Shown here: positions 1 to 7,971 of the stretch, in pieces | How positions within the stretch are numbered: the first letter of the stretch is position 1 | Layout of the letters: the number at the start of each line of letters is the position of its first letter | Assembly (NCBI RefSeq): GCF_022348085.1 | Contig: NZ_JAKRFN010000034.1 | Coordinates: 1 to 48,931 of the forward strand | Direction of reading: 5' to 3' | Length of the DNA stretch: 48,931 nucleotides | Source: Mycobacterium sp. PSTR-4-N | GTDB taxonomy: Bacteria; Actinomycetota; Actinomycetes; Mycobacteriales; Mycobacteriaceae | The notes under the pieces: model-generated | Databases searched by the model: none | What the model was told of the DNA's origin: nothing | The model's input: only the letters and a program-made list of their open reading frames with translations | Program-made: the position numbers and the translations under genes

Positions 1-6
1 ATAGAG

Positions 7-121
7 TTACGGCGGCCATAGCGGCAGGGAAACGCCCGGACCCATCCCGAACCCGGAAGCTAAGCCTACCAGCGCCGATGATACTACCCACACGGGTGGA
101 AAAGTAGGACACCGCCGAACA
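7..121 (+). rRNA. rrf: 5S ribosomal RNA
   Basis: The sequence matches the mycobacterial 5S rRNA as I remember it: it opens with TTACGGCGGCC, contains the conserved CCGAACCCGGAAGCTAAG segment near 49-66 and the GATGATACT segment, and closes with GGACACCGCCGAACA. The two ends pair (ACGGCGG with CCGCCG) as the 5S helix I should. Length is about 115 nt, usual for the family. It would be the last gene of the rRNA operon; 16S and 23S lie outside the window. A strong hairpin follows. Confidence 0.95.
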
Positions 122-132
122 CACATTTAAGA

Positions 133-165
133 CCTGTGCCCCCCAATTCTGTTGGGGGGCACAGG
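133..165 (+). terminator. Intrinsic terminator of the rRNA operon
   Basis: A perfect 14-bp stem (133-146 pairs with 152-165), containing six C opposite six G, closes a 5-nt loop. A short T run (168-170) follows. It lies 12 nt after 5S rRNA and before the 3' end of the oppositely oriented ogt, so it can end transcription from both sides. Confidence 0.88.
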
Positions 166-193
166 CATTTGTGCTCCATGACTTCAATGGGCT

Positions 194-697
194 TCAATCG
201 AAAAGGGTGGCGCCGGCCGGCGCGTACCTCTTCTCCATACCGAGCAGCAACTTTTTTCGGTCGAGTCCACCGCCGTACCCGGTGAGGCTGCCGTTGGCGC
301 CGATGACCCGATGGCACGGAACGATGATGCTGATCGGGTTGTGTCCGTTCGCCAGTCCGACGGCCCGAGACGCTCCGGGTGCTCCTATCTGTGCGGCGAT
401 CTCGCCGTATGACCGCGTCTCTCCGTACGGGATCGTCTGCAGCGCAGCCCATACCGTGCGCTGGAACGCGGTGCCGACCAGGTCCAGCTCCACATCGAAG
501 TCCTGCCGCTCACCGCCGAAGTACTCGTCGAGTTGCTGGACGACGTCGGCGAACGCGTCATCGCTTCGTTCCCAACCGTCCCGGTTCGGTTCATAGGTCT
601 GCTCGACCATCCGCACATGCCGCAATCGCTGTCCCACGCCGGCGAGTGTGAGCACGCCGATGGGGCTCTCCACAGTGCGGTACTTCATGCTCTCCAT
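194..697 (-). CDS. ogt: Methylated-DNA--[protein]-cysteine S-methyltransferase
   Basis: This suicide enzyme removes the alkyl group from O6-alkylguanine in DNA by transferring it to its own cysteine. The 167-aa protein carries the family signature PCHRV with acceptor Cys128, and the recognition-helix segment TRSYGEIA with RAVGLANGHNP before it. The chosen ATG at 697 has an AAGGAG Shine-Dalgarno 5 nt upstream; an ATG at 700 overlaps the alkA stop as ATGA, and one at 688 would give the shorter N-terminus closest to the M. tuberculosis protein. It is the second gene of an alkA-ogt operon and overlaps the alkA stop codon, implying coupled translation. Nothing unusual is seen. Confidence 0.93.
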   Translation of the reverse strand: MESMKYRTVESPIGVLTLAGVGQRLRHVRMVEQTYEPNRDGWERSDDAFADVVQQLDEYFGGERQDFDVELDLVGTAFQRTVWAALQTIPYGETRSYGEIAAQIGAPGASRAVGLANGHNPISIIVPCHRVIGANGSLTGYGGGLDRKKLLLGMEKRYAPAGATLFD

Positions 698-2181
698 CAT
701 TTCTCCTTCGGCGGCCATTGATTGACCGAGTGCTCGAGCGTTGTCCAAAGATGTTGTGTCACATAGGAACGCCACGGTCGCCAGCGCTCACTGGATGCGG
801 TGAGAGTCTTCGCATCCTCGGCCAACCCGAGACGACGGGCAGCGACCAGGACGCCGAGATCCGTTGCCGGAAACGCATCAGGATCGCCGAGGCCGCGCAT
901 GGCGATCATCTCGGCCGTCCACGGCCCGATGCCGGGCAGCGCCAACATCTGCTCCCGACCGCGATCCCACGGGGTTCCCGCGTCCAGCACCAGCGCACCA
1001 CTTCCCAGAGCGTCGATCAACGCCGTCACGGTGCGCTGACGCGCTTTCGGCACCGCCAGATGGCGCATGTCGATGTCGCTGAGGTCCTCGGTCGACGGAA
1101 ACGTATGGGTCAGACTCCCGCCGGGGTCGCTGACCGAATGTCCGTAGGCCGCAACCAATCGAGCCGCATGGGTTCGCGCGGCCGCTGTCGAGACCTGCTG
1201 CCCCAACACCACGCGCAACGCCAGTTCGTGCTCGTCGACACTTCGCGGAATGCGTTGTCCCGGTGCCTTCGCGACCACCGCGGCCATCCGCTCGTCGTGA
1301 CTGAGCGCGTCGACGACGGCCTCGGGATCGGCGTCGAGATCCAGCAGGCGGCGACAGCGTGCGATCGCGGCCGGCAGATCGCGGAAGTCCGCGAGCCGCA
1401 GCAGACACCGGACGTGATCGGGATGTGGGGTGAGCTCGGCGATGCCGCTGCCATGGGGCAGTCGCAGGGTGCGCCGGTACGTCTCGTCGCGTGTCTCCTC
1501 GACGCCCGGTATCGCGGTCGCAGCGAGGTGACCGAAGACCCCTTCGTAGGCGAATGGTGTCCGCACCGGCAATCTCAGCGACAGCACGCCGCGGCCGCCC
1601 GCATCGTCGCCGAACCGATCGCGAGCGCGCCGGCGCAGCATGGTCGGTGTCAGATCACAGACCTCACGGACCGTGTCGTTGAACTGTCGGATGCTGGCGA
1701 ACCCGGCGGCGAACGCGGCGTCGCTGAACGGCATGTCGGTGGTCTCGATGAGCACCCGCGCCATCTGAGTGCGCTGTGCTCTGGCGAGAGCCAGCGGCGT
1801 TGCCCCGACCTCGGCCTGCATCAGGCGTTCCAGCTGCCGCACTGTGTAGCCCAGCCGCGCTGCCAGTCCGCCGACGCCGTCGCGATCGACCGTGCCGTCG
1901 GCGATCAGGCGCATCGCCCGCGCCACGATGTCCCCGCGGACGTTCCATTCCGGTGATCCCGGTGAGGCGTCGGGCCTGCATCGCTTGCACGCACGGAAAC
2001 CCGCTCGCTGCGCCGCCGCGGCGGTGGGAAAGAACTGAACGTTACGGGCGAACGGCGGTCGAGCGGGGCAACTCGGCCGGCAATAGATCTTCGTGGTGAG
2101 CACCGCGGTGACGAACCAGCCGTCGAACCGCGCGTCCTTGGCCTGGACGGCGCGGTAACAGCGGTCGAAGTCGGAGTGCAT
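697..2181 (-). CDS. alkA: Ada/AlkA fusion: alkylation-response regulator and 3-methyladenine DNA glycosylase
   Basis: A 494-aa fusion with three parts. Residues 1-80 are an AdaA-type zinc domain with Cys34, Cys38, Cys65 and Cys68; Cys34 corresponds to the Ada cysteine that takes methyl groups from phosphotriesters and switches the protein to an activator. Residues about 85-185 are an AraC-type DNA-binding domain. The rest is an AlkA glycosylase with helix-hairpin-helix segment LPGIGPWTAEM and catalytic Asp441 in FPATDLG. It excises 3-alkylpurines. The fusion lets one protein sense damage and repair it, and it probably activates its own operon, which includes ogt (established for mycobacterial Ada systems in general). 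The ATG start is the first in frame. No clear Ada box was found upstream. Confidence 0.93.
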   Translation of the reverse strand: MHSDFDRCYRAVQAKDARFDGWFVTAVLTTKIYCRPSCPARPPFARNVQFFPTAAAAQRAGFRACKRCRPDASPGSPEWNVRGDIVARAMRLIADGTVDRDGVGGLAARLGYTVRQLERLMQAEVGATPLALARAQRTQMARVLIETTDMPFSDAAFAAGFASIRQFNDTVREVCDLTPTMLRRRARDRFGDDAGGRGVLSLRLPVRTPFAYEGVFGHLAATAIPGVEETRDETYRRTLRLPHGSGIAELTPHPDHVRCLLRLADFRDLPAAIARCRRLLDLDADPEAVVDALSHDERMAAVVAKAPGQRIPRSVDEHELALRVVLGQQVSTAAARTHAARLVAAYGHSVSDPGGSLTHTFPSTEDLSDIDMRHLAVPKARQRTVTALIDALGSGALVLDAGTPWDRGREQMLALPGIGPWTAEMIAMRGLGDPDAFPATDLGVLVAARRLGLAEDAKTLTASSERWRPWRSYVTQHLWTTLEHSVNQWPPKEK

Positions 2182-2237
2182 ACCTCGACAATGACACGCG
2201 GCCCACGAGAGAACTAGCGGAAAAGCGACATCGCAGT

Positions 2238-3169
2238 TCAGGCGTGGCGGCGCACCGGGCCCATCCGGTCGGCGATTCGCTCGACCATCCGCTCCACATC
2301 ACCCAGCCGTTCCCCCAGCCGCTCGGGCACCCATGCCAACGCGATCTCCGCGGGCGCCCAACTGTTCTCGTCGATGGGGATCAGCGCGAACTCGGGCGGC
2401 GAGAAGATCTTGCCGATGAAGGAGTCGGGGGCATAGCTCACCACCGCGACCAGGTGCCGGTTGAAGACCTGGGTGGCCATCTCGACTTCGCCGCCACGGC
2501 GGTTCGTGGTGCGCACGATCCGATGGACGCCGCGGCGGTTGAGGCGTCGGGTCAGCCCGGCCAGCACCACGGGGTTCGGCCGCGCGAAGTCGATGGCGAC
2601 GTCGCGGTCACGCAGCTCCTCGATTGCCACGACATCTCTGTCTGCCAACGGGTCGTCGAAGCGCACGGCGATCCCGCCCCGATAGCTGGCGACGACCCGG
2701 GACGCAGGCGTTTGTCGGTGGCGGGCAGATGGATCACGCCGAGCTCCGCGCGCCCCGCGATCAGCGTCGCGGTCACCTCCGCAGCGGAGCCGGGCATGCT
2801 GAACTCGACCGGGCTCGGGCAGCCGGCGATCACCGCTTCCAGCTGACTGAGCAGATCCGACGGCGCGTACGCCGTGGCGCTGACCCGGAGCGGAGCCGGC
2901 CCGCGCACCCCTTGCACGGCCGCTGCCTTGAAGTCTTCGACCTGACGCAAGATCTCCCGCGCAGGCCCGATGAGCCGCTGCCCCAGGGGGCTCAGGCGTA
3001 CGTCGTGATAGCCGCGCTCGAAAAGCTCACCCCCGAGCTCTTTTTCGAGCAACTTGATCTGCTTGCTCAGCGGAGGAGGGGTGATCATCAACGTGTCGGC
3101 GGCCCGCGCGAAATGCAGTTCGTCGGCGACGGCGACGAAGTACCTGAGCCTGGTGAAGTCGATGTCCAT
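2238..3169 (-). pseudogene. LysR-family transcriptional regulator, interrupted by one frameshift
   Basis: The first part (3169 down to about 2700) encodes a typical LysR N-terminus: a winged helix-turn-helix over residues 1-60 (FTRLRYFVAVADELHFARAA, then PPLSKQIKLLEKELG) and the start of the effector domain. From about 2700 the homologous reading continues in another frame (VVASYRGGIAVRFDDPLADRD) to a stop at 2238. Joined, the two parts give about 310 aa, a normal LysR length, and the total span of 932 nt is one short of a multiple of three. A one-base deletion near 2690-2710, where CCCGGG occurs on the coding strand, explains it. It could be a real pseudogene or a sequencing error. It is the last gene behind the acyl-CoA block and, if intact, would be its likely regulator. 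Confidence 0.8.
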
Positions 3170-3224
3170 TCCCTGCCCGTCGAAAGACCTACGGGCATGC
3201 TACGAGATCGCCGCGGCCACCCCG

Positions 3225-5570
3225 TCACCGTGGGGCAGCGGTGTCCATGTGGGGAGTCTCCAGCACGCCCCGGTCGTGCAAGGCGGCAATCTGCGCCGGA
3301 TCGAGGCCGAGGAGTTCAGTGGCGATCTCAGCGGTGTGCTCACCGAGAAGCGGTGCCTGCCCCAACGGCGGATCTGCCACATGGGCGCTGTGGATCTGGA
3401 CGTTCTCGAGCACGAACGGTGCAGGCCCGAACGGGTGCAGCTCCTCGCGGAACATCCGCCGCTGCCGGTAATACCCGAAGCCGGGCACTTCGTCGGCGCG
3501 CAGCACCGCGCCGGCAGGGACGCCCGCGCCCTGGAGCTCCGCCATCGCGTCCGTCTTCGATCTGCGGTCCGTCCACGTCCGCAACGCGTCGTCGAGCCGT
3601 CGCCCCGTGGCGCCGGGGGCGCCGACGGCCGAGGCCAGTGCGGCCACGTCGTCGTCGGTACGTGGCGTCACCACCACCCACTCGTCGTCGCCTGCGGCCG
3701 CGTACACACCCGACAGCTCGTCGGGTGGTGTCGGGCCGGTGTCGACGTGTCCGGAGCGTCGCAGGGCGTCGGCGGCGATGTCGGCAGCGAGATGGGTGAG
3801 CATCACCTCGGCCTGCGAAATGCTCGCGGCGCCACCGTGTCCGGTGCGCTCCCGGCGGATCAGCAGGGCCAGTGCTGCCACGGTCCCGATGCGGGCCGCG
3901 ACATGGTCGGGGTAGACGGTGACGGTGTCACAGAACGTGTCGGGTTCACCGGGGTACACCCACAGATCGGTGAACCCGACCGCGGCCCGGACCAGCGGCC
4001 CGTAGCCGAGCCGCGCGGCCCACGGTCCGGTCGGGCCGAACGCCGAGCTGTCGACGACCACGATCTCGGGGTTGATCTCACGCAGTGTCGCGTGGTCCAT
4101 GCCCAGCGCCGCGGCCACTCCGGGTTTGAAGTTGGTCAGCACGACATCGCTGCACTGCACCAGCCGGTGCGCCAGCGCTCGGCCCTCGTCACAGCGCAGA
4201 TCGATCCCGATCGAGCGCTTGTTGCGGTGTCCGGCCGCGTACGGCTGGGTCATCGAAGTCGGTTTGCCCAGGCGCAAGCCGTCGGGGTGCGCCGAGTGTT
4301 CGATCTTCACGACGTCGGCGCCGAGGTCGCCGAAGAAGCGCCCCGTGTCCGCGCCGACCACGATCACGCCGAGGTCCAGGACACGCAGACCCTCGAGCGG
4401 CAGGCCTCGGCCCGGGCGCTGCCGCGCGCCGAGGATCGGTGCGGACGCGATGCGCTCCTGCCGACGCTGTTCTGTTGCGGTCGCGCGGTGACCGTCGATC
4501 TCGCAGACGCCGGCCGGGATCGGCGCCACCACACCCGGCGCCAGTTCGACATCGCGGAAGAAGCCGCGGGCGGTGAAATGGTCGGCGGCCAGTGCCTCGG
4601 GCAACGTGAGGACCGCGGCGGTCGGCACGCCATGTGCCTGCCCGCGCTCCTCGAGTTCGGCGCGGGTCTTGTCAGCGCAGAACCGTTCGATCGCCTCCTG
4701 CAGCTGGGGTGAGTGGAAGCGTTTGCCGAGCTTGTCGTAGGACGGGTCGGCGAACTCCTGCGGGCTGCCCATCAACGCGAACATGCCGCGCCACTGGCGT
4801 TTCGACAGGATGCAGATGCGGACGTGGCCGTCCCTGCAGGCGAAGATCGGATAGCGCTGCCGCTCGGCGTTCCAGTCGCGCTGCTGGGCGCTCAGCGCGA
4901 CACCGGCCGATGCGCTGCCGGCCGTCCCGAACGGGGGGTCCAGCGTCTGCATCGCGCCGTCGAGCACCGCGAAGTCGATGAGATCGCCGTCGCCGGTGCG
5001 TAATCGATCGAGGAACACGGCGAGTGTGATCGCCGCGGCTTGGGCGGCGGCCACCTGATAGGGCAGCTCGACAGGCGGGATCAGCGGGGCGCGGCCGGGA
5101 ATGCCGGAGCGGGACAGCTCGCTGCTGAGTGCGTGGAACACCGGTGTGGTGGCCCGCCAGTGCGCCCAGTCGTTGTCGCGGCCGAAATCGCTGAGCGACA
5201 GGATCACCAACGCCGGGTGCCGGGCTCGCACCGCGTGTATCGAGAGGGCCGCCTCCGCGTCCGACCCCGGACGGGTGCTCTCGATGAAGATGTCGGCGTC
5301 GGCGACGAGGTCGTCGAACTGCTTGCGGCGCAACGCTTCCGACCCATCGATGTGCACGGTGGGCAGTCCGTGGCGATCGATCGCGGTCTGCACCGGTACC
5401 GACGCGACGTGGGGACCGACGGGCTCGTCGACGGTGACGCCCGGCATCTGCAGGACGATGACCTCGGCCCCCAGGTCGGCGTAGAGGCGCCCGATCGCGG
5501 TCATCGGGCCGCTGGAGGCGTCCACGATCCGCAGTCCCGCCAGCGGCGGATCGTAGGCAGCGGTGCGCAT
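3225..5570 (-). CDS. Double-length CaiB/BaiF (family III) CoA transferase
   Basis: Family III CoA transferases move CoA between carboxylic acids. This 781-aa protein holds two such domains in tandem, about residues 8-390 and 395-775; each opens with the same motif (LAGLRIVDASSG; LEGLRVLDLG). Single-domain members are about 400 aa, so it is a fusion or internal duplication; a similarly long protein exists in M. tuberculosis (Rv1866, from memory). The second half has an Asp in YPDHVAAR at the place where the catalytic Asp of the family is expected, while the matching stretch of the first half (ELPYQVAAAQ) has none, so probably only the C-terminal half is catalytic. The ATG start lies 5 nt after the upstream dehydrogenase stop, so the gene is in one operon with the two dehydrogenases. 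Substrate unknown. Confidence 0.88.
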   Translation of the reverse strand: MRTAAYDPPLAGLRIVDASSGPMTAIGRLYADLGAEVIVLQMPGVTVDEPVGPHVASVPVQTAIDRHGLPTVHIDGSEALRRKQFDDLVADADIFIESTRPGSDAEAALSIHAVRARHPALVILSLSDFGRDNDWAHWRATTPVFHALSSELSRSGIPGRAPLIPPVELPYQVAAAQAAAITLAVFLDRLRTGDGDLIDFAVLDGAMQTLDPPFGTAGSASAGVALSAQQRDWNAERQRYPIFACRDGHVRICILSKRQWRGMFALMGSPQEFADPSYDKLGKRFHSPQLQEAIERFCADKTRAELEERGQAHGVPTAAVLTLPEALAADHFTARGFFRDVELAPGVVAPIPAGVCEIDGHRATATEQRRQERIASAPILGARQRPGRGLPLEGLRVLDLGVIVVGADTGRFFGDLGADVVKIEHSAHPDGLRLGKPTSMTQPYAAGHRNKRSIGIDLRCDEGRALAHRLVQCSDVVLTNFKPGVAAALGMDHATLREINPEIVVVDSSAFGPTGPWAARLGYGPLVRAAVGFTDLWVYPGEPDTFCDTVTVYPDHVAARIGTVAALALLIRRERTGHGGAASISQAEVMLTHLAADIAADALRRSGHVDTGPTPPDELSGVYAAAGDDEWVVVTPRTDDDVAALASAVGAPGATGRRLDDALRTWTDRRSKTDAMAELQGAGVPAGAVLRADEVPGFGYYRQRRMFREELHPFGPAPFVLENVQIHSAHVADPPLGQAPLLGEHTAEIATELLGLDPAQIAALHDRGVLETPHMDTAAPR

Positions 5571-5575
5571 GTCGG

Positions 5576-6769
5576 TCAGCTTCGGCGAGCCTGCCGGAAC
5601 GGTATGTCGCGGTCGGGGTCGGGCTCCTTCGGCAATCCCAGCACCCGTTCACCGATGATGTTGCGCTGGATCTGGTCGGTGCCGCCACCGATCGAGGTGA
5701 AGAACGCGTTGAGCGTCAGGAAGTTCACGTCGTCGGCCACGGGGTGCTCTGCGCCTGCCAGCAGGGCCTGAGCCCCGATGATCTGGGTCTTGAGTGCTGC
5801 CTCCGTGTGCAGGATCCGCGACATCGCGAGCTTGCCCAGGGACATGATGGAGCTGGACGTGCCCTGGGTCGCCGCTGCTTTGGCGCGCTCATTGTTGAGC
5901 CGGTTGAGTTCCCGCATGGCCAACGCCGATGCCAACTCATGACGCAGCGCCTGATCGCCGAGAACGCCGTTCTCTCTTGCCAACTCGATCAGGCTGTCCG
6001 CCGTGCGGTTCCGCGATCCACGGTTGCCGTCTCCCATGATCGAACGCTCATAGGCCAGTGCGGTCTGCAGTGCGCGCCACCCGTTGCCCTGCCCGCCGAG
6101 CAGGTAGTCGTCGGACACGCGCGCATCGGTGATGAACACCTCGTTGAAGTGCGTCTCGCCCGTGATCTGCACCAGTGGGCGCACGTCGATCCCGGCCTGC
6201 TTCATGGGCAGGATGAACAGGCTGAGTCCCTTGTGCTTGGGTACCTCCCAATCGGTGCGGGCCAACAGCAGCGCGTACTCGGCGGTCTGGGCGCCCGAGG
6301 TCCACACCTTCTGACCGTTGACGATCCACTGGTCGCCTTCGCGGACCGCCGTCGTACGCACCGCGGCGAGGTCGGAACCGGCGCCGGGTTCGCTGTAGAG
6401 CAGGCACGTGCGGGCGCGCTCGACGAGGAAGTCCCGCAACAGCTCCTCACGCAGACGCGGGGTGCCCAGCGCCAGCACGGTGTTGGCCGCGATGTTGTAC
6501 CTGTCCTGCCGAGAGCCCGGCGCCTTGACGGCGGCGAACTCCTGGGCGATCACGGCGGCCAGCCTGTTGGGATAGCCACGGCCGAACCACTCGATCGGAT
6601 ATGTCGGCACCGCGTAGCCGGCGTCGAGCACCTTCTCCATCCACGCGATGCGTTCCGGCGAACTCACCCACGGGTCGCTGCTTGCGGGCAACGGGGACCA
6701 GTTGTCGCGCAACCACTCTCGAACCTCGACGCGGAGCTCGTCAGCGTCGGGTGACGTCTCGTCGGTCAT
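5576..6769 (-). CDS. Acyl-CoA dehydrogenase, subunit of the SEPGAGSD type
   Basis: A 397-aa flavoprotein of the acyl-CoA dehydrogenase family, which introduces an alpha-beta double bond into acyl-CoA. The FAD and substrate signature LLYSEPGAGSDLA, the WIVNGQKVWTSGA beta-domain segment and the C-terminal GGGTDQIQRNIIGERVLGLP are all present. The start chosen is MTDETSPDADEL at 6769, one base after the stop of the preceding dehydrogenase gene (TGAGATG), which means coupled translation; a longer in-frame extension upstream has no family similarity and lies over the neighbour. The pair probably forms a heteromeric alpha2beta2 enzyme like the mycobacterial FadE26/27 and FadE28/29 types (established for those, inferred here). 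Substrate unknown. Confidence 0.9.
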   Translation of the reverse strand: MTDETSPDADELRVEVREWLRDNWSPLPASSDPWVSSPERIAWMEKVLDAGYAVPTYPIEWFGRGYPNRLAAVIAQEFAAVKAPGSRQDRYNIAANTVLALGTPRLREELLRDFLVERARTCLLYSEPGAGSDLAAVRTTAVREGDQWIVNGQKVWTSGAQTAEYALLLARTDWEVPKHKGLSLFILPMKQAGIDVRPLVQITGETHFNEVFITDARVSDDYLLGGQGNGWRALQTALAYERSIMGDGNRGSRNRTADSLIELARENGVLGDQALRHELASALAMRELNRLNNERAKAAATQGTSSSIMSLGKLAMSRILHTEAALKTQIIGAQALLAGAEHPVADDVNFLTLNAFFTSIGGGTDQIQRNIIGERVLGLPKEPDPDRDIPFRQARRS

Positions 6770-6770
6770 C

Positions 6771-7865
6771 TCAGGCGCCTTTCGAGACGAGGTAGCGTTC
6801 GCGATGCAGGCGGGTGCCGCCGAACAGGTGCAGACCGGTGCGGGCGCGCCGCAGGTAGAGGTGCGCGGGGTGCTCCCACGTGAAGGCGATCCCGCCGTGC
6901 ATCTGGATGGCCTGCAGCGCGATGGTCTGATAGGCCTCGGCGCACGCGAATCCTGCCAACGCGATTGCACCGGAGGCATTCTCGCTGCCATCGGCGTGCT
7001 CGGCGGCGGCGTGGCGGGCGGCGGAGGTGGCGTTCTCCAGGTCCAGGAGCAGATCCGCGGCCATGTGCTTGAGCGCCTGGAAGCTGCCGATCTGCCGCCC
7101 GAACTGGATGCGGGTCTTCAGGTAGTCGACCGTCATCTCGAAGATGTGCCGTGCGCCACCGACCTGCTCACCCGCCGATGCGATGATCGCGTGGTCCAGC
7201 GCGTCGCTCACCGCCTCCCACCCGGCGGCGCCCAGCCTTCTGGCCGGCGTGCCTGCCAACGTGATCGTCGACAGCCGAACGGTCTGATCGAAAACCGTTG
7301 CGGCGCGGCGCTCGAACCCCGGTGCGGCGGGTTCGACCTCGAACACCCCGATCCCGTCGTCGGTCCGTGCGACGACCAGCACCACGTCGGCGACATGTCC
7401 CCAGGTGACGTAGTGCGCGGAGCCGGTGAGGGTGCCGTCGGAGGCCGCCCGCACGTCGACGCCGCCCGGCTCCCACGACCCGGCCGGGCCGGTCACCGCC
7501 ACCGTGCCGATCGTCGTACCGTCGGCCAGCGACGGCAGCAGCCGGGCTTTGTCCTCGTCGGTGCCCGCGGCGTTGACGAGCGCCACGGTCAGGACGGCGC
7601 TGGAGATGAACGGGGCGGGCAGCAGGACCGCGCCGGTCTGTTCAGCAACTGCTTCGAGTTCGGCCGTGCCGAAGCCGAGTCCGCCGACCTCGGTTCCGAC
7701 CAGCATGCCGAGCACACCCTGGTCGGCCAGCCGCGCCCACAGCGCGCGATCGAACCCGTCCTCGGAGTCCATGACGCGGCGCACGTCGGCCTCGGTGCAT
7801 TTGTCGGCCAACAGGTCGCTGACCGCGGCGGAGAGCTCAGCCAGTTCGGCCACATCCAACGTCAT
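6771..7865 (-). CDS. Acyl-CoA dehydrogenase, partner subunit
   Basis: A 364-aa acyl-CoA dehydrogenase-family protein, first gene of the acyl-CoA operon. It has the C-terminal-domain segments TRIQFGRQIGSFQALKHMAAD and QMHGGIAFTWEHPAHLYLRRA, but lacks the SEPGAGSD signature that its neighbour has, as expected for the second subunit of a heteromeric FadE. ATG 7865 is preceded by a clear GGGAGG Shine-Dalgarno at 7 nt; an upstream in-frame extension to 7982 would overlap the cyclase gene and is rejected. The N-terminal half of the fused protein at 39658-41898 has the same architecture, which supports a functional pairing with the next gene. Confidence 0.88.
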   Translation of the reverse strand: MTLDVAELAELSAAVSDLLADKCTEADVRRVMDSEDGFDRALWARLADQGVLGMLVGTEVGGLGFGTAELEAVAEQTGAVLLPAPFISSAVLTVALVNAAGTDEDKARLLPSLADGTTIGTVAVTGPAGSWEPGGVDVRAASDGTLTGSAHYVTWGHVADVVLVVARTDDGIGVFEVEPAAPGFERRAATVFDQTVRLSTITLAGTPARRLGAAGWEAVSDALDHAIIASAGEQVGGARHIFEMTVDYLKTRIQFGRQIGSFQALKHMAADLLLDLENATSAARHAAAEHADGSENASGAIALAGFACAEAYQTIALQAIQMHGGIAFTWEHPAHLYLRRARTGLHLFGGTRLHRERYLVSKGA

Positions 7866-7945
7866 CTCAACGCCTCCCTCGGGTCGCGCCCACCATCGTG
7901 GGGGTCCGCCTGCTCGCTGTCCATCACCGATCCCGACACCGGTGG

Positions 7946-7962
7946 ATGTCGCATCGAGACAT
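7946..7962. promoter_or_regulatory. Inverted repeat upstream of the acyl-CoA operon
   Basis: ATGTC and GACAT arms (5 bp each) are separated by 7 nt, 81 bp upstream of the first dehydrogenase start. It could be an operator for the LysR protein of the block or another regulator, but the arms are short and do not give a T-N11-A LysR box. Confidence 0.25.
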
Positions 7963-7971
7963 GCGAACCGA

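Noticed and set aside
718..1956. Long open frame on the plus strand opposite alkA (412 codons)
   Set aside because: It is Arg/Gln/Pro-rich with no recognisable fold, lies entirely opposite a well-supported gene, and is of the kind common in GC-rich coding DNA.
2182..2237. Possible Ada-binding box (AAAAGCGAC) upstream of alkA
   Set aside because: Only a partial match to the E. coli Ada box and no second half-site or suitable promoter next to it.
3054..4712. Long plus-strand open frame opposite the CoA transferase (552 codons)
   Set aside because: No family features, low-complexity His/Arg/Gly/Val composition, opposite a clear gene in a GC-rich frame.
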